Shown: positions 24,287 through 36,779 of the stretch, piece by piece | Position numbering within the stretch: the stretch's first letter is position 1 | Layout of the letters: every line of letters starts with the position of its first letter | Assembly (NCBI GenBank): GCA_027946365.1 | Contig: JAPEUQ010000019.1 | Coordinates: 558,001-622,000 of the forward strand | Source: Kalmusia sp. IMI 367209 | Lineage: Eukaryota > Ascomycota > Dothideomycetes > Pleosporales > Didymosphaeriaceae | DNA length: 64,000 nucleotides | Direction of reading: 5' to 3' | Made by a program: the position numbers and the translations under genes | Notes under the pieces: model-generated | Database searches by the model: none | What the model saw: the letters and a program-made list of their open reading frames with translations, nothing else | What the model was told of the DNA's origin: nothing

Positions 24287-25157
24287 GGTGACTGGTGGAG
24301 GGAGGGGGGTTGAACGGTGGAGAGGGACTGTAGTGGTGGGTCAGTTTTACGAGTGGACCGAGGGGCTTGTCTGGCCAGTGTGTTGCCGGGGAAGGCTGGA
24401 ATGCACGTACTGTGACTTCGGAAGCAGGTGAGACGATAGGTATTACAAGTAGATAGTGGAAAAGCGAAAGGTCCAAGGGAAGACAATATGTATAGCAAGA
24501 ACAAAACGTCTCGAAGCTGCGTGCGAAAGTCCCAAAGCGAATGATGGAGGACGTGAGGAGAGGGAAAAAGCAAGGCTCCGGGGGGAGAGGTTGATAAAGA
24601 AGGAGGGAGCTTGCTCGCACCTACCCTCTGGCACGGACCCACACTGCATCAATTCGCTAGTCTGGCGCCGCTTCCGAGGCCAGACTCAAACACCAAGCTC
24701 CTATCGCCGGCCATGATGCGGGCTGGTCTGCAGCTAGCGGCTGAGAGGGGCCTCGTGCAGGGCGGTGCCGACGAGCGTGAGTGCGGTGTGTGGCCACCGA
24801 GATGGGATGGGGCATGGCTGTATGTGGTGAGGTGCTGTGGGAGCAAAGACACGGTCACAAAATCGTACAGGGATGCGGCGGCGCGCGCCTTGCCATGGTC
24901 GGCCCATTGGCCACTCACGGGGCCGCGCTGGGGTCAGCAACCCCGGTCTCAATAAGTCAGGGTCCAGCAGGCCGATCGTGTTTCCAAAGGGATCGCTACT
25001 AACTACGCGGCTCGTTTTCTTTCACCTCTTGCTGCTGCTGCTGCTGCTGTTGCTCTGCTGCCGGCTCTGCACTACTACGCTCCCACCGCCCCGCCATCGA
25101 TAGAGTGACCCGCAACCTGCACCACCGCTCTGCGTGCGCCACACCCCCACTAGATGG
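24287..25157. other. intergenic, divergent promoter space
   Basis: 870 bp between the GPI-type gene and the YPT35-like gene. It contains a short (GCT)n run near 25030-25050. Overlapping ORFs in this GC-rich part have no family features. Confidence 0.5.
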
Positions 25158-25997
25158 ATGGAGTCCCGTGATGCTGGAGAGGCACCCAAACTCGCCACGC
25201 TTCGCCCAGAGCGCAACTCGATAGTCCCGCCCTACTGGCAGAGGCACGAGCGCAACGACAGCCGTCTGAGCTGCAACTCAGTCGACGCTCGTCCGAGCCC
25301 CATCCGGCTCGAGGACCACACCGACGAGGGCTCGGAGCAGTGCAAAGCCCTGTGGGCACGACATGTAACCATCGACGATTACGTCGTCGTCGGGAGCGGC
25401 ACCACGCCCGCGCTGGGCGCTTATGTGGTGTGGAATATAACCGTGGATACACTAGATGTCAGCATTTTCTTTCCCCAGACTCGCAGGAGCCGCCCTGCGC
25501 TCGTCTGAACGCTGCACTTGGACCCATTCACTAACTCGCCCCCAAGGAAGCCCCATGAAGATTATCAAGAGGTCTCTCTCTCCTTCCCCCTCCCCAATGC
25601 TTCTCATCACGCGGCTAAACAGGCAATCTATCAGATACTCGGATTTCGACGACCTGCGGCAGAAGCTGGTCAAGACGTTCCCCCATGCGGTGGGCTCCAT
25701 GCCGCCGTTGCCACCAAAGTCCGTCGTCTGTAAGTCACCTGCCAATGCGACAGCTGCATCCGCGCTCCACCCTCACCCCACTTTCCTGTTTTGGGTCCCT
25801 CCATATATTGATCCTCTAAAGCTCGATTTCGCTCCAAGTTTCTGGAAAAGCGGAGAGTCGGTCTGGCGCACTTCCTCAAGTAGGTCATCGTGCTTCGTTG
25901 CGCTAGCGTCTGTCGTCTGATTATTATTTTTAGTTGCATCTTGCTTAACCCCGAGTTTGCCGGCTCGCCCGTCCTCAAGGAGTTTTTGTTCTCGTGA
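25158..25997 (+). CDS. YPT35: PX-domain protein, YPT35-like
   Basis: Phosphoinositide-binding PX protein, in yeast an endosomal/vacuolar recruitment factor of Vps13. Exons: 25158-25457, 25547-25571, 25635-25729, 25822-25879 and 25934-25997, about 180 aa. The N-terminal part has the family pattern IVPPYWQRHE, ISLEDHT-like IRLEDHTDEG and VTIDDYVVVGSG. The PX core follows: AYVVWNITVDTLD, KIIKRYSDFDDLRQKLVKTFP, LPPKSVVSRFRSKFLEKRR, GLAHFLNCILLNPEFAGSPVLKEFLFS. The RYSDFDD arginine is the typical PI3P ligand. The joins 2/3, 3/4 and 4/5 are clean. The first join (LD to GSPMK) is one base short of phase with any GT-AG pair I can find, so the exons sum to 542 nt. See findings. Confidence 0.8.
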
Positions 25998-26790
25998 AGC
26001 CTTTGGTTCTTTGTATATACGACCCTCTTCTTCCTATCTGTACAAACGCCATGTTTCATAAGCCTTCTGTTATCATGTAATTTCAATTTCCCAATTTGCA
26101 CATGTCACGTACGCTAAGGCAAGCTGCACCAGCAGTAGCATCAAGCTTACGTGGGGATCCATCATCAGCTCCGTCCATGAAGACAGCCTCGGTCACGGCA
26201 ACTGTGTTCCGCAAGAGAATGCATTGGACGATTGAGCGTGATTGCGGTTCGGCCACACGCTAGCAAAGGCGTTCGTGGTGGGGAGTCGGCATTGTGTATA
26301 CATAGCAGCATGTGTTCCGCCGGGACCCTATCTATTGCCTATACTTTATGTCCTCTAATAAGACGAGGGAAAAGTTTCCATGCTTCTCCGGCGAAGCTAC
26401 CAGTGATCAATTCTCGCTTCCGGTGACGTTCTGTCTGGAGTTGCGGTTGGAGAGCGCCTGGTATCCTTGCCTAAGCGTGGATTGGCTGTGATTCACTGTG
26501 GCGTCGTACCAGCCATCTGTTATCGGAAATTTCGTAACAGGCGCCAAAATAATTCGCATAGCGAGCATCCTCAGATAGTACCAAGTATACCGTTGCGCGC
26601 TGTCCTGACGCTTTGCCGTGCATTGTGAGGTCGTCCATCCTACACGGCAGCTGTGCTCGCCTGCTGCAGCGCAGCCCAGACGGGACCTGACCACCCCTAA
26701 CGGTCGCGACTGCCTTCACCGAGCCGCTCGCGACTTCCAATGGCAGCCTGCAGTCTACAATCGCCCTGATTAGAACTATGAGCCAGCACA
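25998..26790. other. intergenic, 0.8 kb
   Basis: Contains the YPT35-like 3' region and the promoter of the SAS4-domain gene. No supported gene. Minus-strand frames at 26407-26791 are unrecognised. Confidence 0.45.
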
Positions 26791-28445
26791 ATGCTCAAAG
26801 CAATGGCCAACCTCATCCGGCCAGCTACTGACCGCCGAACCACGAGGCACACCAGGTCGCGATCCCCGCCGCCCGCTGAGCTCGCGACCAAGGCGCACCA
26901 CCAACCCCAGCCCCCGCGCCCATCCTCACGCGCCGACTCTCCAAGACGCTTTCCCAGCCCCCGCAAGACGCCCTCAAAGCCGATGCGAGCATCACAAAGC
27001 AACCCTCGCGTGCGAGCGCGCGTAAAAGGTCGACCGACGAGGTAGATTCGGGGGATGCGCGCGCTCCGAAACAAAGACGCATACATGGCGAACCGCTCGT
27101 CACGCCGAATGGCATAACAAAGAGCCTGGGCAAGCAGGTCGACCATGTGTCCTCCACCGCGTCGACCCCCAGGGCCGTGGGCACGAGTCCTGCGGCCGGC
27201 CCAGAGCAGACATCCTCTGCCATGGCAGACAAGATGGTATTGAGAGAGCCGAAGAAGGACCCACTGTCAAAGAGCGACATCAGGAGAATCTTCGAGTATT
27301 ACCCTTTCGATGTGCAGACGCCGAAGGTGCCACCTGGTGCGTCATTATACGTACAGACCTTTGAGGGCTGGCTAACGCAGATGTAGCTTCGATTAGCGAT
27401 AACGAACCGATACTAATCGAAGACGAAGAGGAAGATGATGGGGGAGACGATGAGCCGGTCAAGGGCCCCGAGGTCCAGAATGCGCCTACCTCACCATCGA
27501 CACGCAAGTCCACAAGTCCGAACCGGTCACGGAAGTCACAACAAGCTCCTACGTCCACTCGCAAAGCTGCGCAGCCCTCAGTCTCGGCATCCTCTGCTCA
27601 ACCGGCCTTCCAAGCGCTCGATTATAGCACAGACGCGAAGCACCTCAGCGATAACGATACCAACGATCCCCTCGCAGACTCGATGTATGAAGAGGCGCAT
27701 AAGAAAATGGAAAAGAAGGAGAACAAGGGCACATTCAACCTTGCTAGAGAGGTCATCAATAACGAGCAGCTTGCTAAAAGCCTTCTCAAAGGCTTAGAAG
27801 GGAGCGATTGGCTGACCGTGATGGACATACCCAGCGTGAAGAGAACTGGGTCGGACGTGTGGCAACCGAAACGGCGCCACTGGATCAATGAACTGAGAAC
27901 ATACATAGAAAGTGGACGCTTGTATAAGGAGCGGGAGAAGAAGTTAAAGGCGAAGGAGGCTGCTCAAACGGCGGAAAATGAGGGTGAATCACAGAAGTCC
28001 AACTCACGTACGTACTGCATACCCTTCGTGCAATCGAGATGCTAACATGCATACAGGACCTAGGCGCAGGAAAGTTAATGGCAAAGCACCAGTACCCTCT
28101 CGATCTCGTCTGAAAGAATCTGAACATTCGAAATCCCGAAGACCGCCTCAACCTCGCGGTTACTTGCTCCCCTTTGACCCCGTCGCGTACGCCAAGCCCT
28201 TCGAAACCTTCTTCAAGACGAAGAAAGCGAAACGAGAAGCGATGAGCTTACTCGCAGCCGGCAAGGACGGAGACGTATTCGGCGTACCCCTGCCCTTCAA
28301 GTTGAGAGGCCAAAAGCGAAGACGGTCACAGTTCGACGACGACGTAAAGTTCATATTACCCAAGGATTTACGAACAGAAGAGTTTGAGCGAGTCAACGCG
28401 AGGCAGCGGCGACGGTTGAGGAGAAAGACGGCTACCCAATCGTGA
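26791..28445 (+). CDS. SAS4-domain chromatin protein
   Basis: Likely subunit of a MYST acetyltransferase complex, named after yeast Sas4 (something about silencing). Secure exons are 26990-27336, 27387-28007 and 28057-28445. The first part is doubtful: a first exon 26791-26855 joined to 26990 gives 473 aa in phase. The conserved core is the SAS4 region EEAHKKMEKKE...LAREVINNEQLAKSLLKGLEGSDWLTVMDI, then WQPKRRHWINELRTYIES. Ahead of it lie a nuclear-localisation-like KRSTDEVDSGDARAPKQRR and an acidic patch. The C-terminus is very basic (RQRRRLRRKTATQS). The weak first join means the N-terminal 20 residues should not be trusted. Confidence 0.78.
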
Positions 28446-31400
28446 GAAGCGGAACTCCCGTCCATGTACAAATGTTCACTTCGCGCCTTTCCGGCCTAGC
28501 TTATGTATACCCTTTCTTATTCGACTCATCTGGTAAGACAATGCATAGTTTCGCTCGGCATGTATAGGATAGTGGAAACAGGCGTTAATCTTAAGTAGCT
28601 GGGCGTAGCTATTATGTATCATATGATCGTTGGGCACATGCCGTGCAAATGGAAACTGCCTTGACGGGCAATTCATTGAAAAAATTAAAGAAAGTCATAC
28701 TTGACCCTTTCGTTGCAGCTCTCTTTATTGAGGGAATTGCCTTCATACGCTGCACTGAGAACGTAAATATACAATAAGAATGACTCGTCAGCATGCGAAA
28801 GCCCACCACGAGACAACCAGCTCAAACACATCCAAGAACAAACCCACTTCTGATATCATTCGCCGTCTCACTGGTCATACGCACCAGCCCACCGCCAACC
28901 CACCCTCGGCACAAACGCACCCATTCTCCTGTCCCAGCCCATCACCAACACCCAGCCCCCTCTCGCCATGCTCAAACTCCCATGAACACGCTATATAAAG
29001 AGCTCTACCTGCCCCTTCGCTTCTTACTCTTCACACCATAATGCCCCATCGCACTTCTCAAATCACCAGAGTACCAAAGCATAGGGTTTTTGTCACGGTT
29101 TAGGTGCAGGGACGGAAAGCGGAAAGTAGTTTTGGACATGGACTCTCGAGATCGAGAGAGAGAGAGAAAAGGTTGACGACTTTAACATGTCCTTTGGTCT
29201 TCTCACTCTCTCTCTCTGTGTGTGTGTGTCTGGCTTGGACTCCGTCCTCACGCGCAGACTTGAAACTATGAGAGCAGTCCACGCATGGAGGGGCTTATCT
29301 GCCGCTGTGCTCCCTCAGGAAACTATGGGGAAGAAAAAATACGAAGAAGATTCTATGGGTTTTTTTGTTCGGAATTTGTCACCCATGAGCCAGATGTGGT
29401 GTGTTCCCTCCTCTCTCCTCCGCCTTCTCCGTCCAACAAGACCGCACCACACAGTCTTTTCTCAAGCGATCCACAAGCGGCCCACATGAGCGACCTGGAG
29501 CGCCTTCTATTTATCTGCGCATGGCGCGTGACCACAAGCTGCAAGGAGCTCTGCGTATCTCCTCTCCGAAATATTGAACAGTTGGGCAGTATGCGTGCGC
29601 TCCTGTCCTCCTTCTCCAACTTTCAAAAGCCTTGAGGAAATCCCACATGGGAGCTGCTTAGGGGGCGTGAAAGATCGGGGTTGAACTCGATATGTCTTTG
29701 CCCTACCTGCTTCTTCCCCCATCTCTCTTTTGTGTGCCATCAGAAGCTTGCATCATGACTCATATGCCGTGGGCGGCTGCGAGTGAGTTCGACTTCTACC
29801 TCTGCATGTCCCGCGACTTGAGACCTTGTTTACGAAAACTTCGTTATGGTGACTCCATGTCTCGGGCCGGAAGAAAGATCATGACTTCTTCACCCGTATG
29901 CCGTGCGCTGCGCATCCTCTGCCACTCTTCTCCAACAGCAAGAAAGTTTCCGACCGCGTTTTCCATGTTTCGGGTGCGGGGATAAAAAGAAGTAGCTCCT
30001 GATGTTGATGGTGTGCGGCACGCCCCTTTCGTCCTCGCTCAAGACGGCTAAAATTAGGGGTCGATGAGCCCCTACCGCGGCTGACGTAGAGAATTTGACT
30101 CCTACCTCTGATGTCTTGCGGTTCTCTCTCCTCTTCTCTGCCAGCGCTGCCAAACTTGGTGAAAGATGGCCATATGTCCTTCGCTGTCCGGTCTCTCCGT
30201 CAACAGCACTCAAAGTCGCTGCAACTACGGCGCATGTTGTCACATGATGTGACTTGACACATATACAGACCCTAGCTGGCACCGTAGCTCCAGCCCTCAA
30301 TCAATACACATCATCCACAGATACACCTGCTTTAACACATGTTCTGGAAGTCCGTGTGTGCTCCCCTCGCTAAGAAGAAAGGTCCCATCGTTCCTTCCAA
30401 ACGTGGGACTTGTCGTGCTCTTGCGTTTGTAAGAGAACCAGAAAACGGTGGTTGGGGTAGATGCAGTGTTGCTCGTCCCAGAAGAGTGTGCCAATCTATT
30501 GATGGCGGACCGCGAGAGATTCTGAATCGAGTATGTTTGGATAATCAAAGGATCGCTGGACCGTCTAATGGAAGAATATATCTCGGCGTCAAAATGAATT
30601 CCTGCGACGCTTCTTCCTTGTTTGCTTGGTAGCAAAGTCATGGCGTCGCGCTTATGTGCCGGGCTGTGGTGAGAAGCTTGGAAAACTCAACTCACATCTC
30701 CCATATGTTGTGATACGAGAGATTCTGAAAGATTTCAGGAGCCCTTCGATGGTCTGTGACGTGTGGTTGGGCTTACTGGCGTCGTGGAAGGAGTCTGATA
30801 CGATGGCTACAACCGAGAAATGGAAAAACGAGTACTGGAGGAACATGTCTGTGTCGAGGAAACCCCCTCATCTATTCAGTTATGGCCTAGGACTATGCAA
30901 AGTGTGGAATATATTAGGACACCTGACTCAGTTTAAGCGTGTGCTTGTTCCCGTTGACTCCACTGTTCAGCCTGGAAGGATGGAAATATTCGGGAATTCC
31001 ATAGTGCATGGACGCGCCTGTTTTCCAGCCCCGAGCATGCCCAAAAAGATGCAATGAAGCAGCATGTCTTCCTTTTTCTGGTCGGTTGAATTCCATCTTA
31101 GGTCAACCCACGCTTTCTCTAGCTTTGAAACTATTCACTACCAAAGGTCACGTTGTAGGAGTAACTTTTCAATCTCAAATTCTTCCCATCGCCGAGTTAT
31201 GGAGATGGTCCCGTCGCTTCTGGGCGCTATTGAGGGTACACAAAATTGAGAATCAGTCCATATATGTCTCTGTTCTTCTCTCTGTCGGTTCCTCATACGC
31301 GTCTTTATGATTCATTATTGAACGTGTGATCATGATATCATGCTTTCCTCTGTTTTTTTTCTTCTACCATAGACTTCTAAAGGCCAAAATGAACACGAAC

Positions 31401-33005
31401 ACAAACTTATCTTGCAATTCTACTCCATAGCCTAAAATCTTGGGAAATGGTCACATGGAAACTCTTTGAGATCAAGTGAAGTACCAAGTCGAAATTATTA
31501 TGGAGGTTAGCTTTCTCAAGCATAATAACAAGAAGAGGTAGCGATCAGTGAGAGGAGAAGCCCAGAGTGAAAGCTACAAATTGTTCAAGGACATACACAA
31601 TTGGTCCATGCTGATTTATTATACCATAATATCCGAATCGAGATGTTCATTCCATGCACATTCTGCCTTTTCTCCATCATTTAAGATCATGATCTCGCCA
31701 TGCCGGCATCGAGCTGTGCTACCTGCAAACTCACTACACACATGTTGGATGATTCCCCCAACATGCATGTTTGTTTGTCTCATCGGTAATTGGGGGCTGC
31801 GTATTCACGGGAGCTGAGGTCCGGCTGAACCTCGATCGTAGCAGTCCTGGGTATCGCCAAAGTATCGCATCTACTGGCGGATGAGCTTGGACTTGAAAAA
31901 TCTACGATAATACTGGATGTGGCCCACCGAGATGACGGTGGTAATAATGAGCTACTAAAGCCGAGTTGGGTCTTGCTCGTGCACATTATGCTTTCCGTTC
32001 ACTCACTGGTGACCATGCTGCAAGTGCTAGGGCGGGTGCGCGAAGCGGTTTGGTGCATGAGACTTCAGAAGGGTCGTCGATCGGCTTTGAAATTTCTACT
32101 AGGTTTCCATTAGCCGGGTGTCGAGCTGCCTTAATTCGTTGATAATGTTGAGATCCAGGTATTCATCTCTTGGAAAAAAAAACATCAACGTCAACCTTAA
32201 ACAATTTCCCTTGACTCGACTTTGAACCTCCTAGCGCGATAACGCCGCCCGCCATGGAGTTATGGCATCTGATGGTATGCGTCTTTGTAGAAAGACTGCC
32301 AGACTCTGCTGTCACTCACTGCGCAGGAGTAGATGGTTGCCTGTCTCTCAAAAACTGCTGTATGTTTGTTCGGATATTAGAACAGATTCCGTTGAAGAGT
32401 CATTTGTGTCTGGAGCTGGAGGTCTGCTAGTGGTTTTGCGAACATGGTAGCAGCTTGCCGAAAGTGGTACAATTTGTTGGATGGTCGGCTTTACGTCTGC
32501 GAAACTTAGTCCTTGGATGCAACGACGATTTCCTAGAACCCAAGACACCTCCTGTAAAACAGACCAATCATTGTTCTGCCTAGAAATATGCGAAAGCTCG
32601 TCGCTCGGTCACTGGCCGTGTGCCCTGCTCTGGCTATTTGGCCGCCACCTCTCGGCAATCTCTACACTGCCGGCAATGCAGCCGGTGTAACCTAGTTCGG
32701 GCGCGAAGATGCGAGAACAGGGAAGCCGCCCATCTGCTGTTGGGAGAGTGCGCAGACCAAGATCGTATGCGGGGAAATTCTAGAATAGATTGCGACTTAC
32801 TTTATGACTCTTGTCGATGGTTGGACGGACAAGCTTGGATTGACGAACTGGGACTAATCATACTGATGACCAACACGGCATGTTCTGAAGGTGAATTAAG
32901 ATGATGATACAGTTTTGGCATATATCTAGTCGACCGGGAAGCACATACACTGCACCTAGGTTATTCGAAATTTTGAACGGCGTTACGAAGTTTCATCCTG
33001 CAGCG
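28446..33005. other. gene-poor block of 4.5 kb
   Basis: No reading frame longer than about 145 codons, and none is recognisable. The left third contains GA/GT simple tracts (29145-29240). From about 29.2 to 31.3 kb there are imperfect copies of short CT-rich motifs (separate entry). The right third (31.4-33.0 kb) is mildly AT-rich and featureless to my eye. It could be a decayed mobile element or old repeats. Confidence 0.5.
29170..31310. repeat. degenerate short repeats in gene desert
   Basis: Three stretches resemble each other: near 29589, 29897 and 30174, each of the form TATGyCsTkCGCT...TCTCCaAC...CAAAG. Three others resemble GAsTTcgACTyCTACCTCTGCATGTC: near 29474, 29775 and 30078. Spacing between related copies is about 280-310 bp. 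Looser copies of a CATATGTCyTTsGTCTTCTCTC motif occur near 29186, 29690, 30170 and 31262. Identity is low, so this is a hand-read impression of an old tandem or dispersed repeat. Confidence 0.35.
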
Positions 33006-34308
33006 ATGAAGTGGCTTTCTCTCGCACTCGCCCTTGCGGCGCCCTCTTGGGCTTACATTCGATTTGGATGCGCAACACTCTCGATGCAACGTTTAGATCC
33101 TGTTGTTGAGGTATGTTAGATCAATGGACCACTGCTTGCGTCGATACTGATACTACACAGCCAGGCACTGTTCCCTCTGCCCATCTACACCAGGCAAGTC
33201 GTTCACGGTACAATAGCCCTAGGGAGTGATACTGATAGCATTGTCTGCGTCTAGATCGTAGGAGGCAACGCTTTCAATGCTAGCATGAGTGGTGATATTG
33301 GCGCAAAGGCAACTTGCACTACATGCTCGTTCTCGGAAGACTTCAGGTGCAGTAGCTCCAGTACACAGAGAGTGCTACCTCTAACTACCTGTAGCAATTA
33401 TTGGACAGCAGTCATGTACTTCAAAGCCAGAAATGGGACCTACAAGCGCGTACCGCAGTACCCTAATGCGCTTTTGGGTTCCTTGACGGGCGGCATGACC
33501 ATCTACTACCTCCAGCAGGACTTCAATTCGAATGGCAAGACCAAAATCACCTCATTCAAGCCGGTAGAGCCGAAAGATCATTCGATAGCATGATGTGACG
33601 CTAACGAAGAGCAGGGCTTTCGCATGACCGTTGGTAGCCCAACTACCACCTCGGGATCCAACCCAGGCCTGCGATATACCTGCCTAAAAGACATCATGAC
33701 CCGAGGCAGTGAGACTAATAACTTCCCTAAGGATCCTTGCCCTGCGGGTATCATGGCTATTCATCACTTCCCTGCCTGCTGGGACGGGAAGAACCTTGAC
33801 AGTGAGTCATTACCGGGAGAGTACTACATGTCAGGCATACGCTTACGATAACCAATTTTTTTAGGTCCCAACCATCAGGACCACATGTACAACACCGTCA
33901 AGGGTGCCTTCCAAAATGCTGGCCCTTGCCCGTCTTCTCACCCGGTCCGCATGCCGCAAGTCGCTTACGAGACCATGTGGAACACGACAGCCTTCAACGA
34001 CAAATCAATCTGGCCCGCTGACGGATCTCAACCCTTCGTCTGGAGCTTCGATGATAGTCGGGGCTATGGTACTCACGGCGATTACTTGTTTGGATGGAAG
34101 GGGGATGCACTGCAAAGGGCTATGGACTCTACGAGCTTGGTCAGCAACAACTTGAAGACTCAGAGCGTGGCCGAGGCAAACAAGTGCACGATCAAGACCA
34201 CGGTCAATGAGAATATCGATGGATGTGAGTTGATGACTGTCCTTCGAGAGCTGTCCGGCTGATAATGATATAGGGCTCGAACATCTTCCTGGGGCCATGC
34301 CCATGTGA
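33006..34308 (+). CDS. secreted DUF1996 domain protein
   Basis: Extracellular fungal protein of unknown activity, 326 aa. Seven exons: 33006-33110, 33161-33193, 33255-33346, 33395-33563, 33615-33801, 33865-34224 and 34274-34308, in phase throughout. The signal peptide MKWLSLALALAAPSWA is followed by the DUF1996 start LDPVVEPGTVPSAHLHQIVGG. Further family blocks are CTTCSFSEDFSNYWTAVMYFKARNG, MTIYYLQQDF, FPACWDGKNLDSPNHQDHM, CPSSHPVRMPQVAYE and the C-terminal HGDYLFGWKGDAL to NIDGWLEHLPGAMPM. Intron 2 (33194-33254) begins GCAAGT, a GC-AG intron. The domain fills the whole protein and no carbohydrate-binding module or GPI tail is seen. Confidence 0.92.
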
Positions 34309-36779
34309 GGGCGCACGCGCAGAATGTTAATGGGTTGACGTTTGCTGAGTTGAGATTTGGAGGTGGCCTTCTGAAGACTGCGGTGCCGTATGTAGTCTGA
34401 ACACTTGCTGTTTCTGTCTGGACGAGTTGTTGTTTTGCTTGTATTAAGGGGAGAAATTGACAGTCGTTATCTTTCACATGCTACGCACTTCTTGAAAACT
34501 CGACCTGCTGTATTGGATCATGACTACCCAATCACGATTTTTGGGTGCCTGAGCCTAAGATAAGAACGTTTCTGCGTGCCTGACGTGGGTGGGGCGGGCG
34601 GGAATTATGTCACAGGCACCGCATGCACGTCCGTCCGCTCCGCCCCTACTCTAAGGTATTTTTAAGCTCCGTGTATCCTGCTTCAAAGCTGCCTGATCGC
34701 CACGGAATATGAATTGTTGGGCCATAGGCGAGACCGGAGGGGGATTGGTTAGCACATATGCGCAAGCGCTGTCCACACTGCCTTGCCAAGTCAGCCAGCG
34801 CAAGCACGTTTTTGATTCTGTTACTTTTGACATCATAGTTAAGTCACTTTGTGAGGGTCGTACTGCCTAGGTAGCTTCGGATTTTCAACTTGCTGATCCG
34901 GGTGCGCGTGCCTTCTCAGCAATATATGGCGATAGACTTTGCGGCCTGTACCAACGACAACATACGAATCCTAAGGAAAATTAATCTGACTTCCAAGACC
35001 AATTGCCAGTTGCTATACGATGCGTGGGGCCGAGGTCATCACAACAATTGCATACCTAGACATGTGGCGCGTCCGCTTTTTTCTTTCCCACCAAAACCCA
35101 CTCCCATCAACAACTTATTCATTGACCTGATTGTGCATCAAAGATAGTGCTTACGCTGTTGTGCGCCTTGCAATGAACCGTGACGCGTGTGCAAAGCGGC
35201 CAAGAACTGGACCCGCGAGCGATCGGCGCCCGAATAGCTGTAGAGAATTACGATGGGCAGCCCCAGGAGACCATCTATGAGGCAGAATCAACAATACCAA
35301 CGACCATTTTTATCGGGCACTAGCTGGCAACTGAATCTGTGTCTTTGATTACTTGGGAAATCGGTTTCGCTCTCAACCTTGACTTCCAGGGTACGGCAAC
35401 TATTTCTGGAACGTGTACAGAAACTTCTTGCAAGATTGCGCGAAGGCTGTTCAAGCTTTAAGCTCGATTGCGCGGAAGCGATGCTAGTTACCGCCTCGGG
35501 GGGGTCGACGATCCCAGGAGGCCTCGGGCGACTACTTTACGATCGGCCTTGGCAGCTTGATCCGACAACCCCAAGACCATGCTGGAGGGGTGCTAAACCA
35601 CCATCGTTCTCAGCAACGTCGTCCTCGTCCAAGCCCTTGATAGCCAAGGCAACTTTCGCGCTGTACTGGTCTGGAAGATGTGGGGGTGCATGTGCAAGCG
35701 TTTTACGTGGGATGCTTGGCATCCATGTCGACACAATAGGACCCGTTAGGGCGTTTCGACGCTGGTTTCACGCTCCTCCCAACGATAACCTCTGGTTTTG
35801 AGCCGCATCGCCTAGGCGTCCATCTCCCGCGCTTGGCTTGCTTTCGCTAGATCTGGTATCGGGATATTTCGGAGTGCGTTTAGAACAAATTTTCGAAAGA
35901 CACGCAGACTCTTCCGGAGTGCCATGGTTTACGAAAGGGCCAACCCTGCTCTAAGCAGCTTCCCGCTTCCCCTTCGAGAGACTAAGAAGTGGTCCACAAC
36001 AAGCCGCTAGTGAGGCGACGCCTTGTCCATGTATTAAGAGTGTTGTGCACGATGAGCACATCTCACATGTACATCACGTTTTCCAGGGCAGTTCAAATAC
36101 TCTGGATAATCACTTCCTCTTCAAGATTCCGCCAAGCGTCTAAAAGATAGGTCAATACTGCCACATTGTGGTCGACATCGTTGCACAGCCCGGTCAACGA
36201 GTACAGTTGTTCGCTAGATGAACATCATTTCCTTCTGCGCAATCATGAGGCTCTTCGCGAATGTGATTCTGCTTATCCACTTCGGGGTCAATGTCAAAAC
36301 AGCTTGGCAGCCACAGAGCGGAGCCGCCAAAACCATGTTCGCTCTTCAGATTCGCCCATGACTAGGAGACTAGTATTCTTGCACGTGCACCCTGACACAA
36401 GCCCTTATCTGAAGCTTTGCAGTGGGTACGAGGAGCAGCATCGAAGTAACACCTCACCTCCGCCAAGGCAGATGAGATCCCACTCCACCCCTACAACGGG
36501 ATGCCCAGTCGCTCTACTAACCGCTATGCCAGACGGAAGCGCCAGTGGAGACCCGCTTTGAAACAGCGTGGATAAGGGACGAATCCGTGCTTTATAGCTT
36601 GGGCATCTTGTGCTATCAGTACTTCGCCCCCCCCGCCGTTGAACTCTTGTGTCCTCTTCCCCAGCGGCCCGGTGCTGAACTAATTTCATTTCTCTCCTTT
36701 TTTTTCTTCCTAGTATATCTTTGGCGTTCTTGCTCCTTTCGATTCGTGGTGCAGGACACCCTCTCTTCGGCTTCCCGCA
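34309..36779. other. intergenic, 2.5 kb
   Basis: Contains the DUF1996 3' region and the promoter of the TDT transporter. A 140-codon open frame at 35379-35801 has no recognisable domain, begins with a non-ATG codon and is not called. A CT-rich tract (36680-36740) precedes the transporter start. Confidence 0.45.

Noticed and set aside
26778..26830. ATG at 26778 as start of the SAS4-domain gene (in the core frame)
   Set aside because: A TGA follows after 17 codons with no GT donor before it, and a second in-frame TGA lies near 26877.
29890..31057. Several 100-145-codon frames in the gene desert
   Set aside because: No domain, signal peptide or splice context. They lie in the degenerate repeat region and differ between strands.
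35379..35801. 140-codon open frame (+)
   Set aside because: It starts with a non-ATG codon, shows no family feature and competes with an antisense frame. It could be a relic but cannot be supported.
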